A DNA stretch of 64,000 bases, from NCBI GenBank assembly GCA_029204225.1, contig CM055095.1, positions 33,049,732 through 33,113,731 on the forward strand, written 5' to 3'. Below the pieces are notes generated by a model. That model was not told the origin of the DNA. It worked only from the letters and a program-made list of their open reading frames with translations, and did no database searches. The translations under genes and the position numbers were made by a program. Shown piece by piece: positions 1-11,700 of this stretch (position 1 is the first letter of the stretch; each line of letters begins with the position of its first letter). The DNA comes from Diphasiastrum complanatum. Taxonomy: Eukaryota > Streptophyta > Lycopodiopsida > Lycopodiales > Lycopodiaceae.

Positions 1-335
1 ATATTGAGGTCTGAATCAGTCGATGCCTCCACAAATTGTACGCCCTCGTCGTTGCAGATGAGTTCAAGTAAAGAGTCATCATCTCTTACTCTAGCTCATC
101 CTGCAAATGGGTGGAAGTACACCAGCGCTTGAGAGAGGCTAGACTTCAACTTGTCAAAAACATCTGAAAATTGTATGTTGATCCCGTCGTGGGTTTTGTA
201 AATCAGAATCCTCTTGAAATATCCAACACGCCAAAGGACATGATCGATCTCATTAAGCAGCACAGCCGTAGCTTCTTCTTCACAAGAAGCAGGTCGCACA
301 GTAGAGACCGTCATCAAGACAACTTCCCCATCCAT
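1..335 (-). pseudogene. BAHD acyltransferase, N-terminal fragment with premature stop
   Basis: The minus-strand frame begins at an ATG at 335 and reads like the start of a plant BAHD acyl-CoA transferase (HCT/shikimate-transferase type). It has the early Ile-Asp segment, then a Leu-Lys-x-Ser-Leu-Ser-x-Ala-Leu-Val-x-Phe-His-Pro-Phe-Ala-Gly run that matches the family motif before the first catalytic block. The next codon is TGA (96-98), where the family has Arg. The same frame then continues with family-like sequence (Asp-rich stretch, Glu-Gly-Val-x-Phe-Val-Glu-Ala) to the window edge. A CGA to TGA change is the simplest explanation. The catalytic HxxxD lies outside the window. I see no LTR element around it, so this may be a host gene relic. 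Family call is from recognised motifs; decay is seen directly. Confidence 0.72.
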
Positions 336-616
336 CTTTTTCCTATTATTCCAAAGAAAGCAAAACAGAACAGCCCTTCTCAGCCGCTTCTTGCAACCAG
401 CCTTCTAGTAGTGCAGCCCAAGACTCGCAGTGTGTACACTGTACACTGAATAAATCAGCATCCTCCTCCTTAATTAAAAGGTAAGATAAGAAATCTAGGG
501 TGTCCACTCCCCATCCCATCATTGTTGCATTCGTCTTATTGAATATGAACGATTGCAAGCAAACTTAATTACAGCTTGGCAGATTTGATGGATCTGAATT
601 GTTACAGCAGATATTT

Positions 617-928
617 GTTGTTGCATTAGGAGTGTTCTAGTAGAAGAGGTAGAAGACTGGTATACTAAGTCATGACAGAATGATAAAAATAGACCAGATT
701 CGCTTTCTCTTCAATCTCGATGTATTTAAAATTGGGCTATTAATTTCTATTTAATTGTTGCATTAGGAGTTCTAGTAGTAGTAGAAGAGGTAGAAGACTG
801 GTATAGTAGTATACTAAGTAAGTCATGACAGAATGATAGAAATAAACCAGACTGGTATACTAAGTCATGACACAATGATAGAAATAGACCAAATTCACTT
901 TCTCTTGAATTTCCTTGTGTTTAAGAAT
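617..928. repeat. imperfect tandem repeat, two units of about 120-170 bp
   Basis: Two adjacent units (about 617-735 and 755-928) both start TTGTTGCATTAGGAG, pass through a GTAGAAGAGGTAGAAGACTGG block, and end in CTTTCTCTT. The second unit carries an extra internal partial copy of the 'actggtatactaagtcatgac' block. No coding sequence is visible. Between the BAHD fragment and this repeat (336-616) I recognise nothing. Confidence 0.8.
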
Positions 929-958
929 GGTGGACTTAGTAAATGTCATTGTAAGAAC

Positions 959-1535
959 TTGGCACATAAAGACACATCATAAAGGGCAAGTGCACCCAAG
1001 CTAAACCAACACATCCACCTTGTTTAGCAATACATAAAATTTGTCATAAAGGACAAATATATTTTACCTTGTGTACTATCAAATAAGACTTGCCATACAA
1101 GGCAAGCACCTTTCGGGTCACATGTCATTACGGCCCGCCAAGGGACTCCAAGTAAACCATGAAGGTACGTAACCGTGAAGGTACTTGTCCTCACAAGTAA
1201 ACCTTTATGGCAAGTCTTTTGTGATGGTACACAGGGTAAAAGATACTTTCCCTGTATGGCAAATTATATGCGATGTGTGCACAAGGAAGATGCCTTAGGT
1301 GCACTTGCCCTTTATTGTAAGTCTCTATGTGCCATGGTTTTAGGATCACATTCACGAAGTTTGTTCATTCGTAAGTGAATCTCGTCTATCATTTGTAACC
1401 TAAACCTTTATGGCAAGCCTTATGTGATGGTAAAGGGGCAAAAAATACTTGCCCTTCATGGCAAGTGTTATGTGATGGTGCACAAGATAGATGTCTTAGG
1501 TGCACCTGCCCTTTATGGTAAGTCTTTACATGGAC
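959..1535. repeat. three related modules, the first inverted (foldback-like repeat)
   Basis: Modules at about 1199-1333 and 1402-1535 are direct copies with a 203-bp period, each running from CCTTTATGGCAAG through TGTGATGGT to GGTGCAC-TGCCCTTTAT. The segment at about 959-1102 matches their reverse complement: it begins GGCACATAAAGAC and ends GACTTGCCATACAAGG. The first two modules can therefore fold on each other around a roughly 95-bp loop. No terminal inverted repeat with target duplication was found. Confidence 0.65.
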
Positions 1536-1547
1536 GATGCCACTTTT

Positions 1548-1700
1548 TACGAATGGATTTATTTGGCACATTTAGTTTGATGATGTGTAGAGCTATATTA
1601 GCTCTCTTGTCAAATCTGAAACCTTCTTGTGCTCCTTGAGGTCTTTCCTCAACATCAAGCACAACATCCATCAAGTCTTGTATAAAAATTATATGTTCTA
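1548..1700 (-). pseudogene. Copia gag remnant
   Basis: The minus-strand translation contains Gln-Asp-Leu-Met-Asp-Val-Val-Leu, then a Pro-Gln-Gly-Ala-Gln-Glu block and Arg-Ala-x-x-Ala-Leu-His-x-Ile-Lys-x-Asn-Val. That is the N-terminal gag (UBN2/retrotran-gag type) pattern also seen at 17.6-17.7 kb and 34.9-35.0 kb. Only about 50 codons are present and both ends run into unrelated sequence. It abuts the foldback repeat on its left. Confidence 0.7.
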
Positions 1701-1721
1701 AACATTTCAAATTGAATGATT

Positions 1722-1809
1722 GAAAGAGGACAATTTATCATTAGATTCAAAGACTATGTTGCCATGAAAGAGGACAATTTATCATTAGATTCAAAGACTA
1801 TGTTGCCAT
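1722..1809. repeat. 44-bp exact tandem duplication
   Basis: The block starting GAAAGAGGACAATTTATCAT occurs at 1722-1765 and again at 1766-1809 without a visible difference. The lack of divergence suggests a recent slippage or duplication event. The DNA from 1810 to about 2160 shows nothing I can identify. Confidence 0.9.
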
Positions 1810-2164
1810 GAAAAGCCATTTGACTAGCATGAGAAAATCTAGCTCAAACTTGATGAATAAAGTATGTAATGTTAAAACACTAATCTCAATATGTGTAGGG
1901 GAATAGATCCTAAACAACTATACGAGATCATACAAAATCAAGCAAAGTTACATTTAAAAGCTCCTATTCAATTGGCAATTTAATGAACATTGGAAGACAA
2001 TGCAACAATTTTAGACTCAAATCACTACCAAATGGAACCAAACTTGGATCGAAGTTTTTACTAATGAAATATGGCTCAAATTTTTTCAAGGACCCAAGTA
2101 AAATAGGGAATCAAACCTTTTTAAAAGCAAAATTCTCTATGACAAAGATTTGATGCCAAAATCT

Positions 2165-3195
2165 GTGAACACCACAAATTGTCTTCCTAGAGCATTTTGT
2201 CCTTTGACAAACATCACAAGCCTTTATGTAGTTGTGGGTATCTTTGAAGAGGGTTGGCCACCAAAATCCGGCTAATAGGATTTTCCTAGCAGTCGTTTAG
2301 AGGAGAAATGACCAGCTCCAACACCTTCATGTGTTAAGGATATAATAGAGGTTATTTCACCTTCCAATAAGACATCGTCATGATCCCATCTAATCCTTGC
2401 TTGTAAAGTTGTCCTGCAATCAACATATATCGGGCTGTTTTGAGGATCAACGCACGTTGTTCAGATTTAGATAAGGATCTGCCCTGAAGTCAAATATTCA
2501 GTAAAATCCTTTGTCCAAACGGGGGTAGAGTCAAGTTGAAACAAAATGGCATCGGGTAAACCATCATTGACCCCTTGGTCAGGAGTTGGTAGATTAGGAA
2601 TTTGGAATAAATGATCTGCTAAAAAATGTTGAACGCCCTTTCGAACAACAATCCAAAACTCAAATTTGTTGAATAACAAGATCCAACGAGTAATTCAATC
2701 GATTGTACAAGTTTTGTTGATAAGGCAGAGAAGTGCTTGATGATCAATGAAGAAAGCAAAAAGTTTTCCCAAGAGATAATGGCGAAAGTTCTGAACCGCA
2801 TCTAGTAAGCATTGTAACTCTTATTTATTTCGGCCTTGTAGATCAGATTACATCAATAAGGATGGCTAGCAACTGATATCGCTCCCGATTTAAGGGGAAT
2901 GCAATGCATGGCTACTTGGGGTGAGACTCCTTGCATGTCTTTATAGGACCAAAGCAAAGATGTGTCTATATTTTTGTAGAAGTTTTTCAAGTTTTCTAAA
3001 ATGCTCTCGATTGAGGTGAGCACTGATGTGAACGATGTATTCGTTATCCTCGTTGGGCTCACTCAAAGATATGGTGATGGTTCGTGCAAGACCTTTGTAA
3101 GGTGAATTACCATTTGCTTGTGTTGAGCTTGTGGTAGTTGTATGGTCACATCCTCGATCGTGTAATCTTTAAAATAAGCGAACATGTTAAGGGTT
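2165..3195 (-). pseudogene. Gypsy pol remnant with internal RT deletion
   Basis: Read on the minus strand, the order is: the linker before RT (about 3195-2880), RT start (Gln-Val-Ala-Met-His-Cys-Ile-Pro-Leu-Lys), then directly the end of RNase H (His-Tyr-Leu-Leu ... Asp-His-Gln-Ala-Leu), then the pre-integrase segment (Gln-His-Phe-Leu-Ala-Asp-His) and the HHCC zinc finger region (about 2460-2165). It is collinear with Gypsy-A at 21.15-19.18 kb but lacks about 963 bp of RT and RNase H. The join lies in ATGCGG (2796-2801 on the plus strand as CCGCAT). It carries stops and frameshifts. No LTRs are attached. Confidence 0.85.
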
Positions 3196-4589
3196 TTTTG
3201 GACGTGTGGTTGGTTTCGTCATAAAGCCCCAAAAGGGGAAGGGCCCACAATGCCCTTATGGTAGGGACCGAGGACAGCCGCTTCCAACTTTGGTGGCTCG
3301 CTCGATTGCTCTGTGCTCCTCCAGCCAATGGAAGTTTTCAGGCTTCCAGAAGTATGGTAAAAAGAAGGTAGGTTCTGCTTCAGTCAATTTGGTCTTGGTA
3401 CAATACTAAGATAATCCTCTCAAACAGTGTGACACTGCTATCAAGACTAATTCTTCTAGAATAGTATTAAAACTATGACATCTCGCATCCTTGCAAAATC
3501 CACCATTGGTAGGATGCAGGGCTCTGGCACTCTAAGGATTTCTTCCAACCGTTCTACCTTGAGCCTGAATATAATTCTTTGGCAGTGGTGTATCTTCAGC
3601 CCCAACAAGATAGTAATGATCAGATACTAAGTAATGGTGTATGGTATGTCAGGTCCTAGAGGGAGATTGGACATCCCTGCCATTCTGGTGTTTGGACCAT
3701 ACACGAATACCAAGGACCCTAATTGTTGAGAATATTTCGGACCTTTATAAATATGACTACCTAGAGGTTTTGCGGGTTTCTTAGACTTGCTAGGCCTGAT
3801 TTCTCCCTTCTGACCTCTAAATTGTTCTCATTTGTTTACTTGAATGCTGATTCCTACATTAATCCACAAACAAGAAATGAAATCTAATCCACAACTAGGA
3901 AAAAAAGGAAACTAATCCACTCTAAAGTCCACAACCACACACAAGGGGTGGAAGGGCATGATCACAGGAGCATCACTCAAGAAAACCACCATGATCAAGG
4001 AGCTTAGTGTTGTATCAAACTCATGGAGGCTCTTCTCATTTGGACATGGAGTAGATACAATGCATAGAAAGCTTCTCTTCTCAAAGAGGGAGTTTCTTAA
4101 ATAAGCAAGAGAGCTCCTTAGGTGGCATCCTAGTGGAATTTCCACATTTTACAAATTACAAGTGGAATAATGCCCTCCACTAGAGGTCACCATCAAACGG
4201 TGGCTCACTCTACTTTCTTTAAGAGGGGTCTACTTGCACTTGTTACATTTACCTAGAAATACTAGTTCCTACATGGTCATTCCATCTTTCGGAATTCACC
4301 ATGAGGCTTACACAGTTCTTGCTTGTCATTACTCCTAGTATTCCTTAGCTCTCAGTCTTCGTTCGTCTTGTCTTCTCAGAGACCTCCTCGGTCTAAGGTG
4401 AGAGATGCTCTTGGGTAGCTCTAGTCGAGTATCTTGGGGATTTGTCATTTTCAGCAAACATCATCCCACCCCTAATGTGTTGCAGGACCCACTCCAACTC
4501 ATATTGAATGATGTCGTTCCGCTTCTGCATTGGCATCTTCGATTGTCACTTGGAAAAGCGTAGATCCTTGTTCGCTTACTGTCAGTCTT
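3196..4589. other. unassigned region
   Basis: No convincing gene. Short open frames here (for example 3206-3409 plus, 3912-4145 minus) show no recognisable domain. At 4412-4449 there is a block (GGGTAGCTCTAGTCGAGTAT and following) nearly identical to 32282-32319, so at least that part is repetitive. Confidence 0.5.
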
Positions 4590-5040
4590 CAAGGGAATGG
4601 ACTCATCCACACATTGGTGGTAGGAACAGATTGGATGAATGGTTTGGTGACGACAATGAAACATGATGAAGGCTTGGTGGAAGCGTAAAGGAGTTGATAG
4701 TGCTACAATTGTAGCCTTGAACCCTTGCAATGTCGAGCTTTGACCACCACTTGCTGGGTGTGGAGCTCACTTTATTTTGTAGGTTCACGGTTGTCTTCAT
4801 CTTTTTTTATGCAGCTCTTTCTTTTGATCTGTTACTTTTGGATCTCTTTGGGCTTCACAGGAGGGGATCCAACTATCATTGCTTCAGAGAGTCTCTTTTG
4901 ATCAAGATCGATCTGACTCAACTGTTGCTTAGGTTTTGTCCTTTCCCCTCAACTTCTTTGCTTAATTTCTTATGTCTTCTAGCTTCTTTTCTTGCTTCTT
5001 AAATCTTTTCTGGCTGGTCAACCAATGTAGGTGGTAGTTG
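4590..5040 (-). repeat. dispersed repeat, copy 1 (possible LTR/primer-site end)
   Basis: This stretch aligns by eye with 46490-46880, sharing GTCGAGCTTTGA, GGAGCTCACTTTAT and TCTTCATCTTTTT blocks and the end GACCAACCAATGTAGGTG-like. On the minus strand the shared core reads TGGT(G)GTCAAAGCTCGACA, which faintly resembles a tRNA-Met primer site next to an LTR. That reading is inference. The stretch 5041-6454 holds nothing recognisable; open frames at 5108-5539 and 5950-6324 lack known motifs. Confidence 0.5.
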
Positions 5041-6454
5041 GTCTCTGCAAGACATTTGCAATGATCTATCAGCCGCTTCAGTAAAACTATAAAAAACTAG
5101 GAATTTCTCAGAAGAATAGTGAACTGATGATAAACAAACAGATGGAAGGTAGGGTGGAGGTGGTGACATCGATAGATGGTGTAGACGATAGGCATGGCGC
5201 ATAAGCATGGTAAGAGGCCGGTTGAAGAAGGAGACTAATTTCCCAATGCTTGTGTTTCCCTTTCTGAAGGATCTTCGTCATGACTGGGGTACTTCTTCTG
5301 ATTGAGTCTCTTTGGATTGCCCATCTACCTTCTTTAGCCTTGTCTTTTTCATATTTGACTTGTGACCTTGGGTGTCGATCTTGCTGATGTTGTTGGCAAT
5401 GTGGCTGCTCTAGTGGATCCAAGTAGATCCACTCTCTCCCCCCAAAAAAATCTGTTGGTGGGGATGTTGTTGCTGGTAATTGTTCATGCTCAAGATTGGA
5501 TCGGTGTGTGGAACACATAGTTGAAAACACGTTGAACATGTGACTGGACTAAAGATTGAACAAATTTTAACTAAATTTGTTTCGATCTTACTGTAGTTGA
5601 CTCAAAGATGAATATGACAATGAGATGCAGGAATCAACTCGGACGTGATATGTACTTCGCAGATTTGATGGATGTGCAAACTCTGTACAAGGTGATTTGA
5701 AGATTGATAGATGAATGACAAGTTATTCTTGAGATACGCTACATGACGTCTCCTATTCAATGGCTTTCTTGGATGCACTAAAATAATTCTAGAAAAAGAG
5801 ATGCAATTAGAAGAAATTACCATATCAAAAAACAATGGCAAAAAATAAACAAGGAAGATTCCAATGTTACAGAGAGTGAAAACCGTAGAGCACTTGTCAA
5901 CAAAAAGTCATTCATCAATATTGACTCGTCACCTAGATAGTTGCAATTTTCATTGGGATTTAGGGTAAAAAAACTCTAATATGTCCTTGTCAAAAACAAG
6001 CGTGATTGGTAACACTAAGTCTACCATCAATGATAGCAGATGTTGTAAGATATAGCTTGAGATGCAGGTATAGTTGAGGTATGATGTCCCGAGTACCTCT
6101 CTGAGCAAGAGATTCAAAACCAAATCTCTATCTAGATTTATGATTCCTAGATTTATTGTGGATTGGCCCATTGAAAATCTTATCAGCATGTGGAAAGACA
6201 AATAGATGTGAGGTTGTAGAAGGGGAGAAAAACTGTCAATTCTTGATGGAGATTGCTCTTGGTTGGACATTGTAGCAGATGACAGAATATCGGTTTCATT
6301 TCTTCCTACAAGGACTCTTTTCATATTAGTGTCTCTTTTGCATTATGGAGATGGTGAATTGCGCGGTAATGTAAAAGTTTGCAATAAACATCTCGATTGA
6401 GCAGCAGGTTGAACTGTTGGTTGCTATGGTGCTCAGGTTGTTGTCGTGAGGATC

Positions 6455-7637
6455 CTATCGTGATTCATAACTGACATGATGGGCAGGTAGGATCTTACTT
6501 GATTGTTTCGTATAGTCTTTGAAATTGTGCTTTTTGACACAGTCGGAACACTCGGTGTGGTACTTGGTCTTGACTGGACAATCAACCATGAAATGTTCGG
6601 TTTCACCACAGATGAAACATCTGCTATTCAATGGCCCATGTATAATGGCATAGCCATCTTGCATGGCTAATGGTTATGGATTTTATGGTGGATATTCATG
6701 ATAAGTCAAGGAATGTCTAGATTGGAACAATTGTGCTTCATATTGTTGGACTGTATGTGCTTGGATAGGCTGATATGAAGGACAAGCATCAACATGATGC
6801 GTAGCCCGATACTGCTTTGGATAGACTTCAAGGTAGTTTGAAACTCATTGGTGAGTTTCTCCATCTATAGTTGGTGTTGCTTATTAAGCAACTCCAACTG
6901 GAATTTCCAAAGCAAATCTTGAGTATCCTTGATCGGCTTCGACTCATGGACAGGAGCATGGGTGTTCTTCTTTCCCTGGATTCGTCAACATCCGATCCTT
7001 CATCTTCCTCCCGGATGGCATCAGACATAGCTAACTTGAGACTCATGTATTTGTCATTGGATCTAAGCTCACATCTAATCCATCTTGGAAGTCTGACTAA
7101 AAACTAGATGATGAGCATTTGTTCGGTGGTCTGTTCTTGTACTTGACTTTTGAGGCGCTTGAAATGTTCAATATAGTCTCGTACGCATTCTTCTTTTGCC
7201 ATCTTGATATTACTCAATTTGACAAAAGGACTTTCTATCAAACGAAAGGGCTTAAAACGCTTGATAAAGGACTCTTATAAAAGTGCCCAGTCCGTTTCAT
7301 CTTCATGATCGAGGTTAAAAAACCAATAACGTGCTTTAGCAATCATGCTCATAAAAAATAGTTGGACCATAGTGTTGATAGATGTTTCGTCGTAATCGTC
7401 ACACGCATTTTGCAAGAATCTTTGGGGGTTCGAACTACCATCAAACTTTGGTAGTTCTAACTTGGGTGTTCTTTTCTCATGATGAGCACTGTGAGTGATA
7501 GAAGCTCCATTCAGGTGTGTTTTGGCATGTGATGTTTCAACACCGTGAACATGAGTTCATGCTCTTGAGGACTCGGCTCTATCAGGTTCTTGTATCTCGA
7601 ATGGGTTTGTGGATTGCTCGTGGAGTTGGGACGACAT
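6455..7637 (-). pseudogene. Gypsy-D gag with zinc knuckles
   Basis: The frame starts at an ATG at 7637. It shows the plant Gypsy gag pattern Leu-Pro-Lys-Phe-Asp-Gly-Ser-Ser-Asn-Pro (about 7440), Ala-Arg-Tyr-Trp-Phe-Phe-Asn-Leu, Phe-Ile-Lys-Arg-Phe-Lys-Pro and Asp-Ala-Ile-Arg-Glu-Glu-Asp-Glu-Gly. Near the end are two knuckles: Cys-x2-Cys-x4-His-x4-Cys, then Cys-x2-Cys-x3-His-x4-Tyr in which the last Cys is lost. In-frame stops occur at least at about 7275 and in the following region, so it is dead. The protein then stops being recognisable. It resembles Gypsy-C gag (53.0-54.0 kb). The stretch 7638-7886 is GT-rich and unassigned, possibly leader. Confidence 0.8.
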
Positions 7638-7886
7638 TCGGTAGAACCTATGACGTCTGATTTGTTCAACTATAGGGGACCTCATTTCGTATGGATAATC
7701 TTCTGGATTTCAGAATCTGTATGGTGGTCCATTGTGTACAATCATGTATTTTAGTTTGTATGGGGTGTTATTTGGTGTTCCTGGATTTTGTAGGGTTTTT
7801 TTTATTTTTTTAGGATTTTTTGATATTTTTTGGGATAATAGGGAAGGTAAGAGGGAGACTCAGTATGAAAAGGGCTTCGTATTGGT

Positions 7887-8648
7887 ATAAGTAATAGAGA
7901 GGATCGTCCGCTTTCTAAGTTTTTACCAAGCTTTAAACGGAGTACAAAAATAAAACAATGATGAAGCACTAAGGCTTACCCAACTAGTGCCCGAAATAGA
8001 AATGAAATTAACTGAGATGACAAAATACAAAATCTTACTAAGGCTTACCCAACTCGCAAGGTGATTAGACTAACTCCTAGATTAACACCCAAAGGGTAAT
8101 AAAATGAGATTGCGGCAAATACTAAGCAAATAAGCAATAATGAACATGCCACAATAAGACCGATGAAAAGGAGGCAAGAGGAGGCTTGAGCACCTTCCCT
8201 CAAGCTATGCACCTTTCCAAAGGGAACACAAATGAAATAGAATGATAATTCTCCAAAATAGAGAGCAAGATAGCTTAATCTCAAAAGTGTCCTTTACAAT
8301 GCAAATACCTCTCCTTTTATGGCAAGGAGGGTCTTCCATAAGTTTCTACTAAGTTATGGGACTAATCTGTTTCTAGCCTTTCAAGAACTTCTAACTTAGA
8401 ATTTAGAACTTCAAATCTCTTAACTTAGGAAAACTTAAGAAAAAATATTTCTAATCTTAAGTTTCCTAAGTCTAAGTTCTAAATCTAAGTTTAAGCTATT
8501 TTATTATTTTTTAAGCTTCTACTCATAGACTTACAAAACACATGCCATGGCTTGAAGTTTATTGATAGATACTCATACGTGGTCTTACAAAACACATGCC
8601 ACGGAGCTTTATTTCTTTCTTTTCTCTGCGTTAGCACAATTATTAACA
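7887..8648 (-). repeat. Gypsy-A 3' LTR (truncated)
   Basis: It is homologous to 24482-25235 at about 3 percent difference by eye. On the minus strand it starts TGTTAATAATTGTGC at 8648. The last part (equivalent to 24422-24481) is absent, replaced by unrelated sequence left of 7887. Small open frames inside (8045-8284) are spurious; the same frame appears in the other two LTR copies. Confidence 0.88.
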
Positions 8649-8665
8649 TTATCCCCCTCCTTCTT
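8649..8665 (-). promoter_or_regulatory. polypurine tract of Gypsy-A
   Basis: The minus strand reads AAGAAGGAGGGGGATAA directly before the LTR start TGTTAAT. This is the expected plus-strand DNA priming site, and it identifies the LTR on the left as the 3' LTR of the element to its right. Confidence 0.8.
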
Positions 8666-8741
8666 GGATTGGTGGTCCCACACCAATCGACACCTTTTCG
8701 TCTTGGATCTTTTGTGCTTCTTGGAGGCGAGACTGTTGTTG

Positions 8742-11700
8742 TCAGGAGTAGTAGATTGCCGTGCCGATGCCCTCCATCATTCGCCACCGTAATTTGTTCA
8801 GGAAGGGCATGGGTTTGTAGTAATGGAGCATACCTTGGAGAAAGTTATGGGTTTTCCATAGCTCCACCATATCAACGTGCAGGGTGGAAGTGAGTGCAGC
8901 ACAATAATAAAGCCTTGCAACGTTGATATGGTCGTCTTGCGTGCGCAAGGGTTTATTGATATTAAGGACGATTGGAGGTAGCCCTCGATCCCAAAACCCT
9001 CTGAGTTCTGCCATGCCACTAGGCCGCAATTATCCGCAAAATTTTTGACATCGCGATCAGGATTTCCATGGTGCTTCTGGTAGAAAACTCGACAGTTGGT
9101 GACCATGTCTTCGACTAAGTTGCCGGTATCCATGCCTGTGAGCTTAGGCCAAAAGATCATGTTCTTGACCTTGGTGGCAGGAAACGGTTCTCGCCTCGCT
9201 ACTGGATAGTAATAAGGATTGGTGCGCATGTAGGAGGGAGCTTCAAGATACCATGCCATTGAGGTCTTACTTTGCAGGAAGAACTGATGACGCCAGAGAG
9301 GTTGTGGATCCAGGAGTTTGACTGCTGCTTTATGTGTTTGACACTGGTCCAAATCTGGCAGTATGTAGCCACCTCACTCTTTCGTTGTTGGATACTTCTG
9401 TGCAAACTCCTGAGAGGTGTGCAACTCCTTGCTTGGTTTTGTGGGCGTGATTCTGTACCGAATGGTTGGTGCTTCAAAGGCAGTCTCACGTTCAATTTGT
9501 GGATCGGGTTCAGGAGAGAGAGGAGGCGAGGGGTTAGCTTCTGCAATTCTTTGTGACTCAGGAGAAAATTGTCATGGAATGAAGGTGGGGTTAGTGGTGT
9601 CGAGAGGGTTAGAAGTGGTGGAAGGGAAAAGATAATGTTGGGAGCTGGTACCCCCAGAGCCCGACGGATTGGTTGGTGTTTGAGCTCCTTGCCCCAGGGG
9701 TTGGCCTTGAAATACGGAGCCTTGAGTTGCAAGAGGAGGCTGTTGGAATCCTGCTCCATCTTCACCATCTGGTCCATCAAAGTGGTGCCTCGAATCATGG
9801 AATTGGGTGTGCTCTTCATGAACCCACGGGGTTGACTGGGCAGCAGCCTTTAAGCATTCTTCCAGGGTGGCTATGTGCTGGTTTAGGGTCTTGACGGAAG
9901 CAATGTATGATTGTTGTAATTTTGAGTGTTGCTCTGTCATGGCTTTCAGCTTTTGGGCCAGCGTTTGATAGGCCACCACTAGAATGGCAGTTCCCTCAGT
10001 AATAGCTGGTGGTGCGAAGTCGTTGAAGTCCACCATTTCCAACTGTTCCTTCATAGCGAAACGTGCTACTTGTGAATCTGCTATAGCCTCATCCTTTTTG
10101 GCTTTGAGGGTATCGATGGTTTGCTGCATGTTGGATACCTTGTTGGAGATGGTTCTGGAGGTGGAGTAGCATCTGTTGTTGTTGTTGATTGTAGTTCGTT
10201 AGGTTCTGGATCTACAGTTGTTGTTGTTTGTTTTTCTCCTCCAGCCTTGCTTTTTCTTTCTGAAGGTCTGCCATAGCACCATCGTCGAATTGTCGCATAG
10301 TATGATGTCCTCCTAGGGTGCCGAATAGATTGTATTGGAGCTCATTCACCAGCCATACCGCTTTTTGGGCTGCAAGGAGTAGCGGCTCCCAAGGACCAAC
10401 GTCAGGGATGGTGCGTGTGTAGTTAGGATATGGCATTGGGTTAAATGGTAGAAAATCAGGAGCAGGGCTAGACGGAGGTGTATGAAAGGCAGGTGGGGGT
10501 GATTGTGGATTGAGGGGTGGGGAGATACTGCGTGGCGGAGATTATTGGATTGGGTTAGTGGTGACAGTGGTTGATGGAAGTGCAGTTAGTAATTGTAATG
10601 CAAAATCATCTACGTTGACTGTGGAGTCAAGTAGGGTGGATATTTGTACATGTGAGGGCTTTCGGGGAAGTGTGGAAGTGAAGCCTGTGCTGGGAGTTAG
10701 TGAGGGTGTGGAGGTGGCAATAAATGGTGGGGGTGGTGGTGGGAGTGTGAGAGCAAGTTATGGAGAGGAGATTGCCTGTGTGGACGGAATCACGCCCATA
10801 GGATCAGAGCCGGAAGTGCCTGCTGTTCTGGAGCTGTCTGCTACTACTGCTACTGCTTGTCAACGTTGTTGGGCCTGGTGAAGTAAGGCCGCCTGCTGCT
10901 CTAGGACCTCCTTTGGGACCTGAGATGGTTTAAGGCTCCCTCCATATTTAGCATATTCCACTCCGATGTCGCTGGATAGAATGTCATGTGGGACATCGGC
11001 TTCTGTGCTGATTGCCTTCTCTTTCTGCTTCTTAGTAGGTGGGGCTGGTGAGACTGAGTCTGTTGTCAGTTGGGGGGTGGCTCGCTTTTTTGTGCTTGGA
11101 TAAACATCATCCAGCTCCTTGATGGCAGCAGTCGCCCTAGATCCCAATTGTTTGGTGACCAACATGTGGAGGAGATACCGACATTTGGTAGCTAGTTTGC
11201 AGGCTTTCAGAGCTCTGCACAGCTTCTCTGCTACCTTCTCAGCCCACTTGTAATTTTGAGTGGGATCGTCCAGGGTGAGGGTCAGAGAAAAGAGGTTGCT
11301 CAGTGGGATGCGATCCATCTTGGTGGTATGCACTGTGACCATGATGACGAGGATCTCTGAGGTGGCCTGTAGATGAGGATCCGTGATGAGGCGGATAGTG
11401 ATCCCGTCGTTGGTTTGGGCAATGGTTTTCCTGTCGTCTGTCAGAAATTTTGTGAAGTACTTGGCATCATAGCTGGTGCCCTTTCCATGGATTGTCTCTC
11501 CGAGATTAGAAAAGCCGATGCTTTGGAGATCCCCACGAGAGACGTTGATAATAGAATAGCTGCCACTCTTGGATGTAATCCGAAAAGTTTGGAACTCATC
11601 CAAATAGGTGGAGTAGGCTGCTCGGATGAGGCTCTCGCTCTGCTGGTCCCGGAAAAGAGTCAGATCAAAGCCAAGGTTGGTGATGATATCCTTGGCCAGT

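Noticed and set aside
5108-5539. 143-codon minus-strand frame
   Set aside because: No recognisable domain and a non-globular look; it adjoins a dispersed repeat, so I did not call a gene.
8045-8284. 79-codon hydrophobic open frame, also at 24632-24871 and 41222-41428
   Set aside because: It is the same stretch of the Gypsy-A-type LTR in three copies; position inside an LTR and lack of family make a real protein unlikely.
7887-8648. LTR as the 5' LTR of Gypsy-D gag on its left
   Set aside because: No primer site lies between them, while a polypurine tract abuts the right side, so it fits the 3' LTR of Gypsy-A.
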